Notes under the pieces: generated by a model
Seen by the model: only the letters and a program-made list of their open reading frames with translations
Told to the model about the DNA's origin: nothing
Databases searched by the model: none
Part shown: positions 23,701 to 35,200 of the stretch, one piece after another
How positions within the stretch are numbered: the first letter of the stretch is position 1
Layout: each line of letters starts with the position of its first letter
Assembly: GCA_033807695.1 (NCBI GenBank)
Contig: CM066308.1
Location: 3,844,001 to 3,908,000, forward strand
DNA length: 64,000 bases
DNA from: Daedaleopsis sinensis
Lineage: Eukaryota; Basidiomycota; Agaricomycetes; Polyporales; Polyporaceae
Reading direction: 5' to 3'
Made by a program: the position numbers and the translations under genes

Positions 23701-24805
23701 GTAACCTATCATATGCACCCGTGCAATTCGAGTCGAACGGCCGGCCGGTCTGGTCTGTCCACGGGAAGGTCTGAACAGGACCTTGGAAGACGAGAATCTG
23801 AAGCGCCCTCCCTATCCCCCGTGCGGAACACCCATAAAGACATTATTAGATACCATCGCTCCGGGCGTCCTCCCAGTCGAGTCGTCGTGCTCGCCCAATG
23901 ATTGGGCATAGCGCGGTCACAGGAACCAAAGGATCACAACAGCAGCCACTTCATCCCCGCAGCGTTCGGTCCCATAGTTCTCGAAGCGTAAATGAGGACG
24001 CTCGCGGCCGGGTGCGATCCTTCGAAGGCGGGAGGACTCGAGATGAAGCACGAGTTGTCCAGCATATCCATACGGGGCATAGGATGGACGTCCGCGCGGT
24101 TGTGCTTGTGAATCGCGACGAGGGAAGGGACGAAGGAGCCGAGCTGCTCCGACGCGCTTGAAGAAGCTTGGAGCACCTGCATTCCCCCGGGAGTTCTGAT
24201 ACTACTCAGGGAAGAACCAGCTGCTAGTCGGACTCAGGAAGAGCGACGGAAGATGCACACAGGTGAGTACGGGCATTGGAAGAGCGCGAGAGGGGTCACT
24301 CGGAGTTTCCTGCCCCCAACTACGGTCTAGTGTTTAAAGTCAAGCATTTGAACGGCGCGCGCCGCCAGGGAACGATGAGAGTTCTGTTCCCACTTCGTAG
24401 TCAATGACAATATCACAACGGCCGAGATGCACAGGAGATCGAAACAAGTAACTCACCTCCTGCGCCGAGTGTAGGATACGGGCTCCCGACAGAGAATGAT
24501 AGAGATAGCAGAGGGCCTGTAAGTACTGGCAGCGGAATGTGCGCCGACAATGAAACCGGTCCGTGTCGGCCAGAGCCACGGGTCCAACTGAGAGGTTGGC
24601 AGTTCTGAGAGTGCGCTCGACAAGACACTGAGATTTCTTGCGCGCCCTGTGCTAGCATCGTGTGAGGTGTGGCAATAGTGCACCCATGGCTGGCGTCGCT
24701 GGATGCAGCAGCCCGAACCTGATCCAAGCACGCGAGATGAGGTACGCAATGCTCGAGCCACGTCGAGGCGCACTTTGTCGGGCTTTCTCCAGATAGCTTC
24801 GCCAT
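23701..24805 (-). other. Possible unrecognised spliced gene, duplicated at 32.9-33.3 kb
   Basis: Minus-strand frames with protein-like composition: 24805 down to about 24719 (MAKLSGESPTKCASTWLEHC...), about 24577-24470 (FHCRRTFRCQYLQALCYLYH, then a GTGAGT donor after GAG), and 24180-23934 (VLQASSSASEQLGSFVPSLV, IHKHNRADVHPMP, GPNAAGMKWLL). I could not join them in phase with confidence and recognise no family. The DNA of 23.8-24.2 kb recurs in the same orientation at about 32.9-33.3 kb in a more decayed form. It may be a gene or a gene relic. Confidence 0.3.
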
Positions 24806-24913
24806 GATGTTAGATTAGAAGAGGAGTGGTGTGTCAGTACGCACTATGTCTACAGTGATCACTACTATACTCAATCGAGTCCGAGTCCCGCGAGACCTTC
24901 ACGGTTCGACATT

Positions 24914-26170
24914 CTACGCAGCGGTCTTCCGACCTTCAAGTCGTATACGCGCCTGCTCGAGCGCGCGGTGCATGTCCGCCGCGAACGTCGACTCTTCGGG
25001 GATCCCGAGCGCAGTGACCAGCTCCGGAACCGCGTCCTTCGTAAGTAGTAGCCGTGCGCCTGACGTCGAGGTCGAGGAATCCGTGTTGGAAGGATGCGAC
25101 GCCGTGGAAGCGGGTTCGAGGGAAGACTTCCCAGGTTGTGCGTCGGGCGGAGGCGCGTACTTCGCGTAGATGGCGTCGAGGGCGGCGCTTGCCTCTGGGA
25201 CTATGGCGCCTTGGTGGAGGAAGCCCTCGAGGTATTGCGACGCTTTATACGCTGTTCACGGTCAGAGCGAGTCAGCAGAAAGGTAGAAATCAAGATGTGA
25301 TGCGACGTACCTCGATAGTGGGACCATGATCGCCACGCGCAGAAGAAGAAGGGAAAATTTGGGATGATCGCTGTGGGTGCGGTAGGTATCAGTAGCTGGA
25401 ATCGCAAAGGCAGCAGTACACGCACGGATGAGTTTGAGTGGTGCGGTTAGCGGCGATAGGGCGAGCCAAAACCAGAAGCCCTTCTTGTGTCGAGGTGTTC
25501 GCTTCCCGACTAGCCGGTGCAGGTGGGGTACCGGGGACTCGCAGACCGACGGCGGGTAGACCAAAGGGATCTTGGGCATTCAACGTCAGATTATTGAGGG
25601 AGGTTCAGGTGACGCGACCGCGCAGAGGTCACACGTGCGGGGTATGTCCGTCCAGGGCGTTGTAAGTGACACATCGTTCGAGAGAGATACGAGACATACG
25701 ACGAGCGAGGGAGATTGCTTCGAGCCGCGTGGGACTATATTGGACAGTCTCGGGCCAAGTGAGGGATCAAGGGACTTGAGAGCGAGCTCTTCGAAGTCGA
25801 GACGGTCGACCAGCCGTTCGCCGTACAGGAATGCTCTCCGCTGCAGTTAAACATAAGCTCGAACATTTTCAACGGCGTCGGAAAAACTGTAGAGGAGACG
25901 ACGCGACGCGTAAGGGAGATGCGCAAACGAAATACTCACCTTCCAGTTTCTCTCCGGTGCTTTGCCAAAGTTCGCCCACAAATCAGACGCTTTCGTGACA
26001 CCCCAGTTCAGCCAGCTATTGGTGTTCTTGTCTCCTGGTGGTGTAACGAAGTGGTAGTACGTGAGGTGCTCGACCGGCTTGCCGTCAACCTTGCAGTGCG
26101 GGGTGAGAGGCAGGGCGATGACGCGCATGGACCGCGTCGCGCTGCGTACGACTGTGGTCGCGAGCGTCAT
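24914..26170 (-). CDS. Mitochondrial K+-H+ exchange-related (Mit_KHE1-like) protein, KHE1
   Basis: Exons (minus): 26170-25940, 25840-25700, 25570-25426, 25370-25311, 25251-24914; 304 residues, all phases consistent. The protein shows the family blocks in order: MRVIALPLTPHC near the N-terminus, WLNWGV...WANFGKAPERNWK, LYGERLVDRLDFEELALKS, then WFWLALSPLTAPLKLI joined by splicing to IIPNFPFFFCAWRSWSHYR, and a Ser/Thr-rich C-terminus ending in a helix (ALEQARIRLEGRK). The family is linked to potassium/proton exchange at the inner mitochondrial membrane in yeast; two hydrophobic stretches around residues 155-190 fit a membrane hairpin. Its 5' end faces HET1 across a 3 kb spacer. Intact, and very similar to KHE2 at 45.2 kb with an identical exon layout. 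Confidence 0.8.
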
Positions 26171-29100
26171 CTCGTCTTCAGTTTTTTAATATACAGGCAC
26201 TGTTGTTTGAGAGGTGTCGGAGGACGAGAATGAGGCCTTGAGGACTCGGAGGGTCTGGGGAGGAGAAGAAAGTTGAGATGCCGTAGAGGCGCGGCGCAAC
26301 GGCATTCAGCCCCACCCAAATGGGGCACTCACCAGTACTGGTGACGCAAAGACACCGCGCCAGTGAGCTCCGAGGACACGTTAGATCTAGCTTCCAAGCG
26401 TGCCATGAGAACTGTAAACGATAAGTATGTATTTGTGGAGGAGGTGCGCGAGCATGATAGGCGTAGCCAACTGTAGCCAAGTGGAGACGCGGTTGGGGCG
26501 CTAGCAAGGATTACGTCATCAAATATTTTCACGCTCGCTGCTTGCTAGCGCTTGCTCGCGGCTGCTGCTCATCTCCTCTCCCTCTCCGCTACGCCTAAAG
26601 TTAAAATCAAATCCTCCTCCTCTGCTATGTATGTCGACCTCACAAATATTCAGATCTCGTGGGTCTGGGCGACTTCGATTATCTCAACTATCCGGTATGA
26701 CTGTCGTCTGTCCTGGTCTTTCGGAGCAGCCACTGTACGCCGAGGGACCAAACATCCTCCGGTCTGTCAATGGCTACCGCACCTGGAGGCAACACGAACA
26801 TGGGCTGAGCACTCAGATATTTCTTCGCGACACGGCCAGGCGCATGCAACATACATAGGGAGCACTTTCTTGCTACTAGATATGACCATCTATGAGCTCT
26901 CTACACCCACCTCTGGTAGCGGACCGGATTAGCTCGCGCGTAGCTCTCTGATACAGTGGTCTCTCTGGCTACACATCAAGCACCCTGTGTCAGATTCCTA
27001 GCCACCCACTTCTGGACGGTGAAGGCAGCATGCGCGTGGGATGCGTAGCAGGCCCGTTCAGTCGTTGGCGGCGGAGCATGCCCCCGCGTGCCGCCCAACA
27101 CCTGGTGAGTACTTGAGCACTCGAGCACTCGCTTGCTTCCCACTGTGTCCGCGCTGTCTCAATCCGAGCCTGTCGAGACGCGTACATTAACACACGCATG
27201 ATGTCGACGCGTCACCCGGCTCTATCATGCTCGCGCGGAACATCTGAAAACGTCTACGCTTGCGGACAGAATGTACGATACAATATCGTTTGAATCCTGA
27301 AGCTGAACACGCCTTTTCAGGAACGCGACTACATCTCCGCGCTCGCACAACAGCCGAACAGTCCTTGCTCTTGCCGCGTCGCGTCTGTGCTGATGACAAT
27401 GCACACCGTTGCCAACCTCGTCATGCGGCGCATGCGAACATTGCCCGCGCACTCGGCGGTTGCATCGGACGCGCTAGTGAGGACGCAGAGTCGCTGCGCA
27501 TGCGCAACATTCAAGCTCCATGCTACTCTAGGGCACACATGGATATCCGAACGGACTCGTACGTGTCCAACCCTCCGCTGACGGCGGGCAAGGCTCCGGG
27601 CGGCGTCAAAAGCAGTCCCCTCAGGTAGGTGTTCGATACGTATGAGCTTGCTAGCGTGATGATGACGTAGACCGTACAGTGGTACGAGCACGATCACAGG
27701 TCCTCAACTGAGCTGTGTCCCGAAACTACTCCTGCGACTGCAACGATCGTTATAGCCATATCTGGCATCACTCGCCGTGGCGCTGTTCGGAGGTGGTCCA
27801 GTTGTCTTCGCTAGGTCGGTACGCATCTACACCATGGCTCAGAAAGATTCCTGAACACCGACAGAAGCGGATACATGACCAGGTTTGTGCGCCTGGTTCA
27901 GCACAGGGGACTACGAGAATCGCGAGAGGCGACGCTGGTAGGGCATCAGTAGGGCATATGTGGAGGAGAGCGCGATGTTAGCTTCGCATCGCTCGACTCT
28001 GAACGGAAGATCTCGACTAACTCTTTGCGCAAGGTGTAGCTTATTGAACCTCGAATACATCGCCGTGACATGTCCTAGCTCAGCACGTTGAACGAGAGAG
28101 CGTATATGTTAGCGGCATTTTTCGGATCGCGGAGTGTCCCCCGACGCCGAAGACGGTGAGTATCGAGTCTATTTGGGTCGAACGAAGCGGTACTAGACTT
28201 ACAAACGTAAACGCCCCCTTAGCCACTCTGATGTCAGGACTCGTTTCCAAGCCATTACGAAGACCGATTCGTCGCGTCAGCGACATACGCTTTTTCCAAC
28301 GTTCACGGGTCTCGGTATATAGGTGTGTGCTTGCTTCGCCCTCTCGCTTGCTCGCGAACGCGGCGCAGAATGCAGTACCCAGCGCACAAATCTCTGGATA
28401 CCGTGAGTCAGCCTCCGGATCCGACCTGTTTAGCTCAGAAGCGCGAACGACGACTCGGTGGCGGCATGCACGCTCAGTGAATGTACCAAGCACAGCACCC
28501 TAGCGAGGCCAGATATATGGCGGTAGCTAAAAGTCATGGAGGACACGTTGCGGGTGAGCATCAAACGGCAAGTATGCAGTGTGCCCTTCTGCTTAGCCGT
28601 GCGGTACTGCGCAGAAGGTGGACCGTAGAAAAGAATCCGAGTATGTGGCCTGTGACGCATGTCGTAAGTGTACAGAGTTATGCCGCATCCATCAGGGCCA
28701 GACCACCTTCGCTGTCAAAGAGTACAGTCCTCGTGTGAGCCTGAGCCTCACGAGGACTACGGCGCATGCAGCTCTCTCCGCTGTGTTACACCTTCTCTCT
28801 CCCCTCCCTCTCCTTGAATCCGCTCACGGATTTCATCACCGACGGCTGCTCTTGTCCGTCAAGCACTCCCGCACTACCGCACAAGCTCGAATTCATACGT
28901 GACACAGCGTTTCCCCCCATATCGACCTCCACTCAAGCTTGTTCCCCGAGGCCGCTGTTCCAACGCCGACCATTCACTGTCCCCACGCACTCCCCCTGGC
29001 CTGTGACTCCTGTGCCTCATCCCCCTCATCCATCCCGTAGGGACGGTTGACCAACAGCCTCACGAGCCCACACGTTATACAATCGACAATCGACCGCTAA

Positions 29101-29230
29101 CCTCGTCCCGGGGGTGCACCATCTTGCCCATCGCAAGCATTTGTCGACAAGAGCTTGATTGAAGGTACGTTTGCCTCACTAGCACACACTACGCGCCCCA
29201 ATTTCATACATCGCGCTGTGGAAGCTACCA
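26171..29230. repeat. Spacer between KHE1 and HET1, inverted copy of 49.3-51.5 kb
   Basis: From about 27030 to 29200 the sequence matches the minus strand of about 51490-49330 at many places, for example the stretch around 27075 (GGCGGAGCATGCCCCCGC), around 27750 (TTATAGCCATATCTGGCA) and around 27410-27540. Short protein-like pieces are shared (GYSHIWHDSPFRC-like; REGExSTHLY-like), but both copies carry stops, so this is a decayed gene or genes plus the HET promoter. The part next to KHE1 (26.2-27.0 kb) shows no clear match and no gene. Confidence 0.6.
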
Positions 29231-31442
29231 ATGTGGCTACTTAGCACCGATCGAGCTGAGCTCCATTACTTCCGATCGGCCGAGGAAGCGGCGCGTGCCG
29301 GCTTCGCTATTCTCTCGCATTTCTGGGACGGGCACGAGCAGTCATTCCAGGAGACACAGGCCATCTGCGCGCGCTGTAAGGTGGACGGCATGTGGAATCC
29401 CCGCGATCTCTCGTCTTACAAAATCCGGGAGTCCTGCAAGCTCGCAGAGAGGCTTGGCCATGACTGGATCTGGAACGACACATGTTGTATCGACAAATCA
29501 AGTAGCTCCGAGCTCTCGGAAGCGATCAACTCCATGTGGACGTACTACTCCCTCGCAGAGGTCTGTCTCGCATACCTGGGCGATCAATCCTCCGAAGACT
29601 TCGATAACTTGGTTGGCAAAGCGGATCGGGCAGATCGGAGTCTCTACTATTCTCCGACTCGGGCCTTCGGAAAGTGGGCCACTCGAGGATGGACACTTCA
29701 AGAGCTCATCGCACCGAACGACGTGCTCTTCCTTTCCAAGGAATGGATGATCAAGGGTAACAAACACGAACTCGCCGATGTACTCCAGAAAGAGACGAAG
29801 ATTCCTACTGCCGCCCTCACGCGACAAGCGGACATCTACTCTTTCAGTGTGGCTGAACGTATGTCCTGGGCTGCGGAGCGAAGGACGACCCGCGTCGAGG
29901 ATGAGGCATACTCTCTTTTTGGTATCTTCAATGTCCATCTGCCACCGTTGTACGGCGAGGGACGAAATGCGTTTCGACGACTGCAGGAGGAGATTATGAA
30001 GAACACAATTGATACTTCTCTTTTCGCGTGGGATGTGGGTGTGTAATATGGTCATAACGGTACTGTTTCGCACGTATGTGATTGATAATGTTCTCTCAAC
30101 AGTTCCCCACTATGACCCAAAGTCTGAGAGTTACGGCGACTACCTCTTTGCTCCCTCGGTATCTTGCTTCATTACCAGGTTTGTGCCTACCCACCAGGAT
30201 GATGTCTACCGTCACGACTGACCACAATAATGACAGAGGTTATTACCCAGCAAGTTTCGACCCGGAGACTGTATTGAACATGTTACAAGTCAAAGTCAGT
30301 ATCTTGACATTGATCTTGCAGTGGTGCACTTCTGGGATATGAGCGATAATAAATTGAGTGATAACTTATGCCGTGTATGAGAACAGATGCATATGCAATC
30401 AGGGACTCGGAGCTCAGAGAATATAGCCACCCTCCCAGTCTTCACTACGACACCCTATGGAGTGTGCGCGCATCTACCGATAATTGATTTCGGCTCCCCA
30501 AATTGCCTCATTGCAATTCTATCCGCCACACGCACCATACACAATAGCTATGCTCAAGACCCCCAGGTCCTGGTTGGACTAGTCCTTAGGCCGTGTACCG
30601 TTGGAGCAGATCCATTACGCCCTCTCTACTACACCGGCGGCTTCGACTCCGAGAGAGACAACCGCATGCGCCGGCTTGTAGACATTCCTCTCCGATGGCA
30701 TGGGAACCTGTCTCGTGAATGGAAGTTCATGGGATGCAAAGAGGTTCACATTATTCCTGCACCACGCCATGTTAACCTTAGTCTCCACGCCACTGGGCGG
30801 TCACAGCTAGTATCTTACCATAGATCCACTCCTTTCCGCATCCCTCAGCGGTGTCTCCGGGCTCTGGAAGACCAAGGGCTGCGAGTTCAATGGAGCGCAT
30901 CGACATCTTGGAAACGTGACTCTGCCGTCTTGGATTGGCAGGATGACTATCAGTCAGCAACGTTGATATTACCCTACGCTACCAATGGCGACTTCTACTC
31001 TCCGACAGACACCGACCTGTACCTCTCCTTTGGGCGTTGCTTCAAGCACCCCCCAAACCTCACCACACACAGTCTGGGCCTCGCTTGGCTGTCGATTCAT
31101 ACGTATACGACTGAGACTATCACGCACAACTGCACGACTGACCACGTGGACGGAGGGTGGCCGCACCTCACGAAGAAGTGGGTCTTCAAGCATCGCAGTC
31201 CTGAGGATCACGAGGACTATTGGTACTATACGGTCTCACTGTCGCCCTGTGTTGCCAACCCCGACACAACCTACGTCATCCACCTGGCCGCAACGAAGCA
31301 ATCTCCTGGCAGCCTAAGCGAGTTGAAGCGTTACAAAATCGTTCCATCGATGTCCTGCTTCTGGGATGCCGTTATGGAGGGTTTTTCGCAGCAACGGGAA
31401 ATCAACCGATTACCGGGCGAACAGGTTCACGAGCTTGACTGA
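29231..31442 (+). CDS. HET-domain protein, HET1
   Basis: Exons 29231-30038, 30103-30178, 30237-30294, 30387-31442; 665 residues, phases consistent. The N-terminal HET domain, associated in fungi with heterokaryon incompatibility and regulated cell death, has all usual blocks: MWLLSTDRAELHYF, AGFAILSHFWDG, DWIWNDTCCIDKSS, SELSEAINSM, YYSLAEVCLAYLGD and ATRGWTLQELIAP. A following segment RRLQEEIMKNTIDTSLFAW is standard in Agaricomycete HET proteins. The last exon encodes a 350-residue C-terminal region (TTPYGVCAHLPI, LRPCTVGADPLRPLYYTGG, PFRIPQRCLRALEDQ) shared with HET2 and HET3 and otherwise unrecognised. No signal peptide; probably cytosolic. Its 3' end faces a KHE remnant about 450 bp away. 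Confidence 0.85.
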
Positions 31443-31878
31443 GCCTGAAGGCCACGCCGATGCCGTCGCCGACTCAAGATTCGAGGGTCGAGGAGGAGCT
31501 ACGGCCACGGCTGCTGCTTGTGTGTTTTGCGTACTACTGTGTCAAAGTCAGAATGCAGGTCAAATCCTCGTTCTTATTGTCTGTAAGTTCACGTTCGTAC
31601 AGCTAGTCAATCCACTGCTACTTAGTCTCAATCGCGTCCATGCCTCATCCTTGACTCGCACAGCTCGTCCTCATCCATGCATATGCTTTCCGTAACGAAT
31701 GCAGTGTTACCTATCCACGTCTGCTATGTTCTCTCTGGTACTCGTTCTCGAGAACTCTGAATCGCAGTTACCCGATCTGTTTTCGAATTTCTGGGTGTTA
31801 TTGGTCTGTACTACGTCTCGTGTTTGATTGTACTCTATTTACCCACACATCCCGGTCCACGATGCCCATCCTCGCCTG

Positions 31879-32200
31879 CTACCAGAGCACGATCCGGCAG
31901 GTCGTGGAAAGCAGGACGACGCGCGATTCGGAGAATGTTATATTAGAATAGCAGCAACGCGTCAGTACGCTCTTTACATGTTCGCGCACGGACTCTGCGA
32001 AGCCTAGCTCGAGCACCTTGAATCGATCCATCGACTCGGTTGAAAGTCTATGCCTATTTGTATTGTGACGCAGTGAACCTGTACCGAAGGGCGGCTTCAC
32101 ATGCTGTACGTCTGGCGGTGCCGCGGACTTCGCGTGAATGAAGTCGAGATGGGCACTGACGTCTGAGACTATCACATACGAGAACGAAGAAAACGCGCAC
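31879..32200 (-). pseudogene. 3' remnant of a KHE gene
   Basis: On the minus strand, about 32170-32090 encodes VSAHLDFIHAKSAAPPD, the counterpart of TSAPLDAIYAKYALPPD in the last exon of KHE2. After that the frame is lost. The sequence at about 31985-31925 matches the 3' untranslated region of the intact KHE genes (shared AGCGTACTGAC followed by a TTCTAAT element). The other four exons were not found upstream. It sits tail-to-tail with HET1, exactly as KHE2 does with HET2. Confidence 0.65.
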
Positions 32201-35200
32201 TCATCTCCTCAAGTTGTGTGTTGTGCAGGACAAGATTCGATGACTTCTCTCAAGTGTAGGATCGAGGCTCCAGGCGATGCGGACGGGCAGGCTGAGGCTG
32301 GTACCTTGAAGGAGCTGGACTGCGAAACGCTATCCACCAAGCATAATGATCTTCGGTGCATATTGAGCTTCAGACACGCGGACAACGTTTCGTCTCGCAA
32401 GCTCTACGACGAAGGTGCGCCGGACGCTGGCAGGAGCGGCAGGAAAAGGAGCCCCAGATGGTGCGGACCTAGGACGGCTCTTCCGGGCCCGGGAGGAACT
32501 TCATCAAGCCCCGCCCGCGCCGTACACGGACGCACGCGCGCGCGAAGATCTCCAAATCTGTGCGTGATGCCCCCAGCAGCGGTAGTTCGCATGGGGCCGT
32601 CAGAATGGAAGCACGCCCGCGGGCATACGGTGGCGCCTTCTCCAGACTCCCATTCTGTAGGCGTAGGCGTGATAGTCGTGAGCGTTTTGATAGTCTTCAC
32701 CGTGACTGCGCTTCGACCGCCCAGCGATCGGACGAGGGATCTGCACGCACCGGTTTGGTTCATGTTCGCGACCGTCTCCGTGTTCCGTCACGGCTCTGCG
32801 CGTAGCGTCGATCGGGAGCAGCGAGCAGCCCAGTCTGCGAGGACCAGGCCAAGCGTCGGTGGTGCAGCGTCGGACGGCCAGCAGGTCCAGTCTGTCCCGA
32901 GCGCGAAGGCGAGGGCGACAACAGGAACTCGGAAGGCGAGAAGTCGAAGCACCCTACCTATCTCATCTCGCCGCGGCGGCCTCAGTGCGGGACGCCCATA
33001 GAGATAGATGATACAGCCTCTCTTCCTCCCCGCCCAGTCGTTGTGCTCGCGCAGTGATTGGGCACATCGCGGGCACGGGCACGGGAGCTGGAAGAAGATA
33101 GGGACGGCCGCTGCGTCCCCGCTGCGTCTGGCTGTATGGTTCCGGAAGCATGAAGGGGGACGCTCACCGTCGGGTGCGATGTTTCGAGCGCTGCGGGATT
33201 CGTGTTCGAGGGAGGTGTGTAGGTCCGGGAGATGTGCATCAGCGTGGTTGGCACACTCTACGACCGGGGCTTGGCAATCGGGATAAGGTGGAGACGGAGG
33301 GGCGCAGAGTCTGAGCTGCACCGATGCGTTGAGGATGTTTGGGGTGCGTTCATTGCTCCCGGGTCTCGCGCTGGAGGGATAGACTCCAGGAACACGCAGC
33401 TAGGAACAGTAGTGGAGGAGGTTCATGCGTACGGGTGGATGCGGGCACCGCGTGAGCGGAGACGACACCAAAAGGTGCCTCTGAGGATCCTGCCGGACGT
33501 CCCGGGACCCGGGTCCCGAGTCCAGGTTCGCACGACAATAGAGCTCTACCCCACTGCTCGGCGGTCAGTATTGCACAACCCGCAAGATGGATGTATGTCA
33601 CGGATGGATGCCGCTCACCGTTCTGGCGCAGACCCGTGAAAGCATGAGAGTGGTAGACAGATGAGCTGGCGTTATCAGGAAAGCGCATGGCGACAGTCGA
33701 ACAGATATGTGGAGGCGGGGACCCAGAACGTCGGCCAGCTTGGACCCTATGCGCTGAGCCCTCCCTGAAAGAGACGCGGGGACGCTGTGTGCGCCATGGC
33801 AGTATCCTCGGACGGCGGCGTGCCCATCCACCTCGCCAAGCAGCAGCAGCATGAGGCAGATCCCGAATCCGAACCCGAACCCAAGCACGAGGCACGCAGC
33901 GCTCTCGCCGTCCGTCGACGGCCCGACCATGAACAAATCCTGATCCACCGCTCGAGAATGGCAGATGGACCCGGGCGGTCGACGGTCGGGTGTGTTTAGG
34001 AATTTGCAGACATGGCTGGATGACGCGTGGGCAGCCGCACCGGCTGTAGACGGGGATACCGTGGACGGAGGTCTATGAATCAAAAGCGGAAGCGGACTCG
34101 GAATAGTCGCAGACTCTGCTAGGCTTGGGCTAGTGGTTGTCGGACGTGAGAGCGAGGGGCGCGAACGGCGAGGCTGCATCGCGCGTGTCTTGGCCGTCGT
34201 CATCGCCGTCGGACAGCCTTTAGAGCTGCAGACGGTCGTGGGTGAGCGGTGAGCGGTTGACCCCTTGGCAGAACCGTCCAATGAGCCCGCCCGAGCGCAG
34301 TGCGCGATGTGGCCGACAGTCCGGGAGAGGAAACCGGGTTGCTAGTCCGGAGCGCGTCTGCGGGGGAAGAAGGAGATGAATGGCTATTCGGCGTGCGACG
34401 ACGGTGGCGGCCTCGAGTGATTCATACGAGTACGCTCACTTGACTGGTGGCCGGCAACCGGCGACCGCCGTGCGTGGAGGGAGAGGGGGTTGCCGACTCA
34501 GGATGAAGGAGGGCCCGGGGCCATGGTCGGTGTCCCAGCGCAGGCCGTGCGTGTGTGCAGACCGGAGGGACACGATGTGCCAGTGTAGACATGCCGACCG
34601 TTGGATTCAGACGGGCGAGACGCAGATCCGCACCTCCGGCTGACGGCGGATGCCAGCTGGGTCACGGTCCTTGGGGAACCTTGGGCAGGAGCCGCGACGT
34701 GATGCACCCTGGGGCCGCAACGGGCTACTCGTCGCGTCGGCGGTGGACGTCGGAGCAGTGCGCGACTGTGCGTAACGCGTGCAGTCTTCCATGTCCCTCG
34801 CCCTTCACAAGAAGACACCGAGGCCCGAGAAGGTTGAGCTTGAACGTTGAGTGACCGGCGGCGCGTCCGGAGAGCCTGAGGCTGATACCCCATCGCGGTT
34901 CAATCTGGACGAGTGCGGTGTGCGAAGGTGCCAGGTAGACTTAGGCTCAGCCTCAGGCTCACACTCGCACTCGCACTGAGATCTTCTCGGGGCTGCTCCG
35001 TGATGGCCTCGCGCGCCGCGCCCCCGAGGCCCGAGGAACAGGGGATGGCAAGGTGGGTACTGCACATACGCGGTCGGGCACTGTGCGGTCGGTGAGGTCA
35101 TGGCTCAGGCACATGAGAGGCGTACACGATTTAGGCTCTGCATGCAGTGGGGTGCGTGGGTGATGCTGCTGTCTCACGTCAGGAATCCGGTACGATTGAA

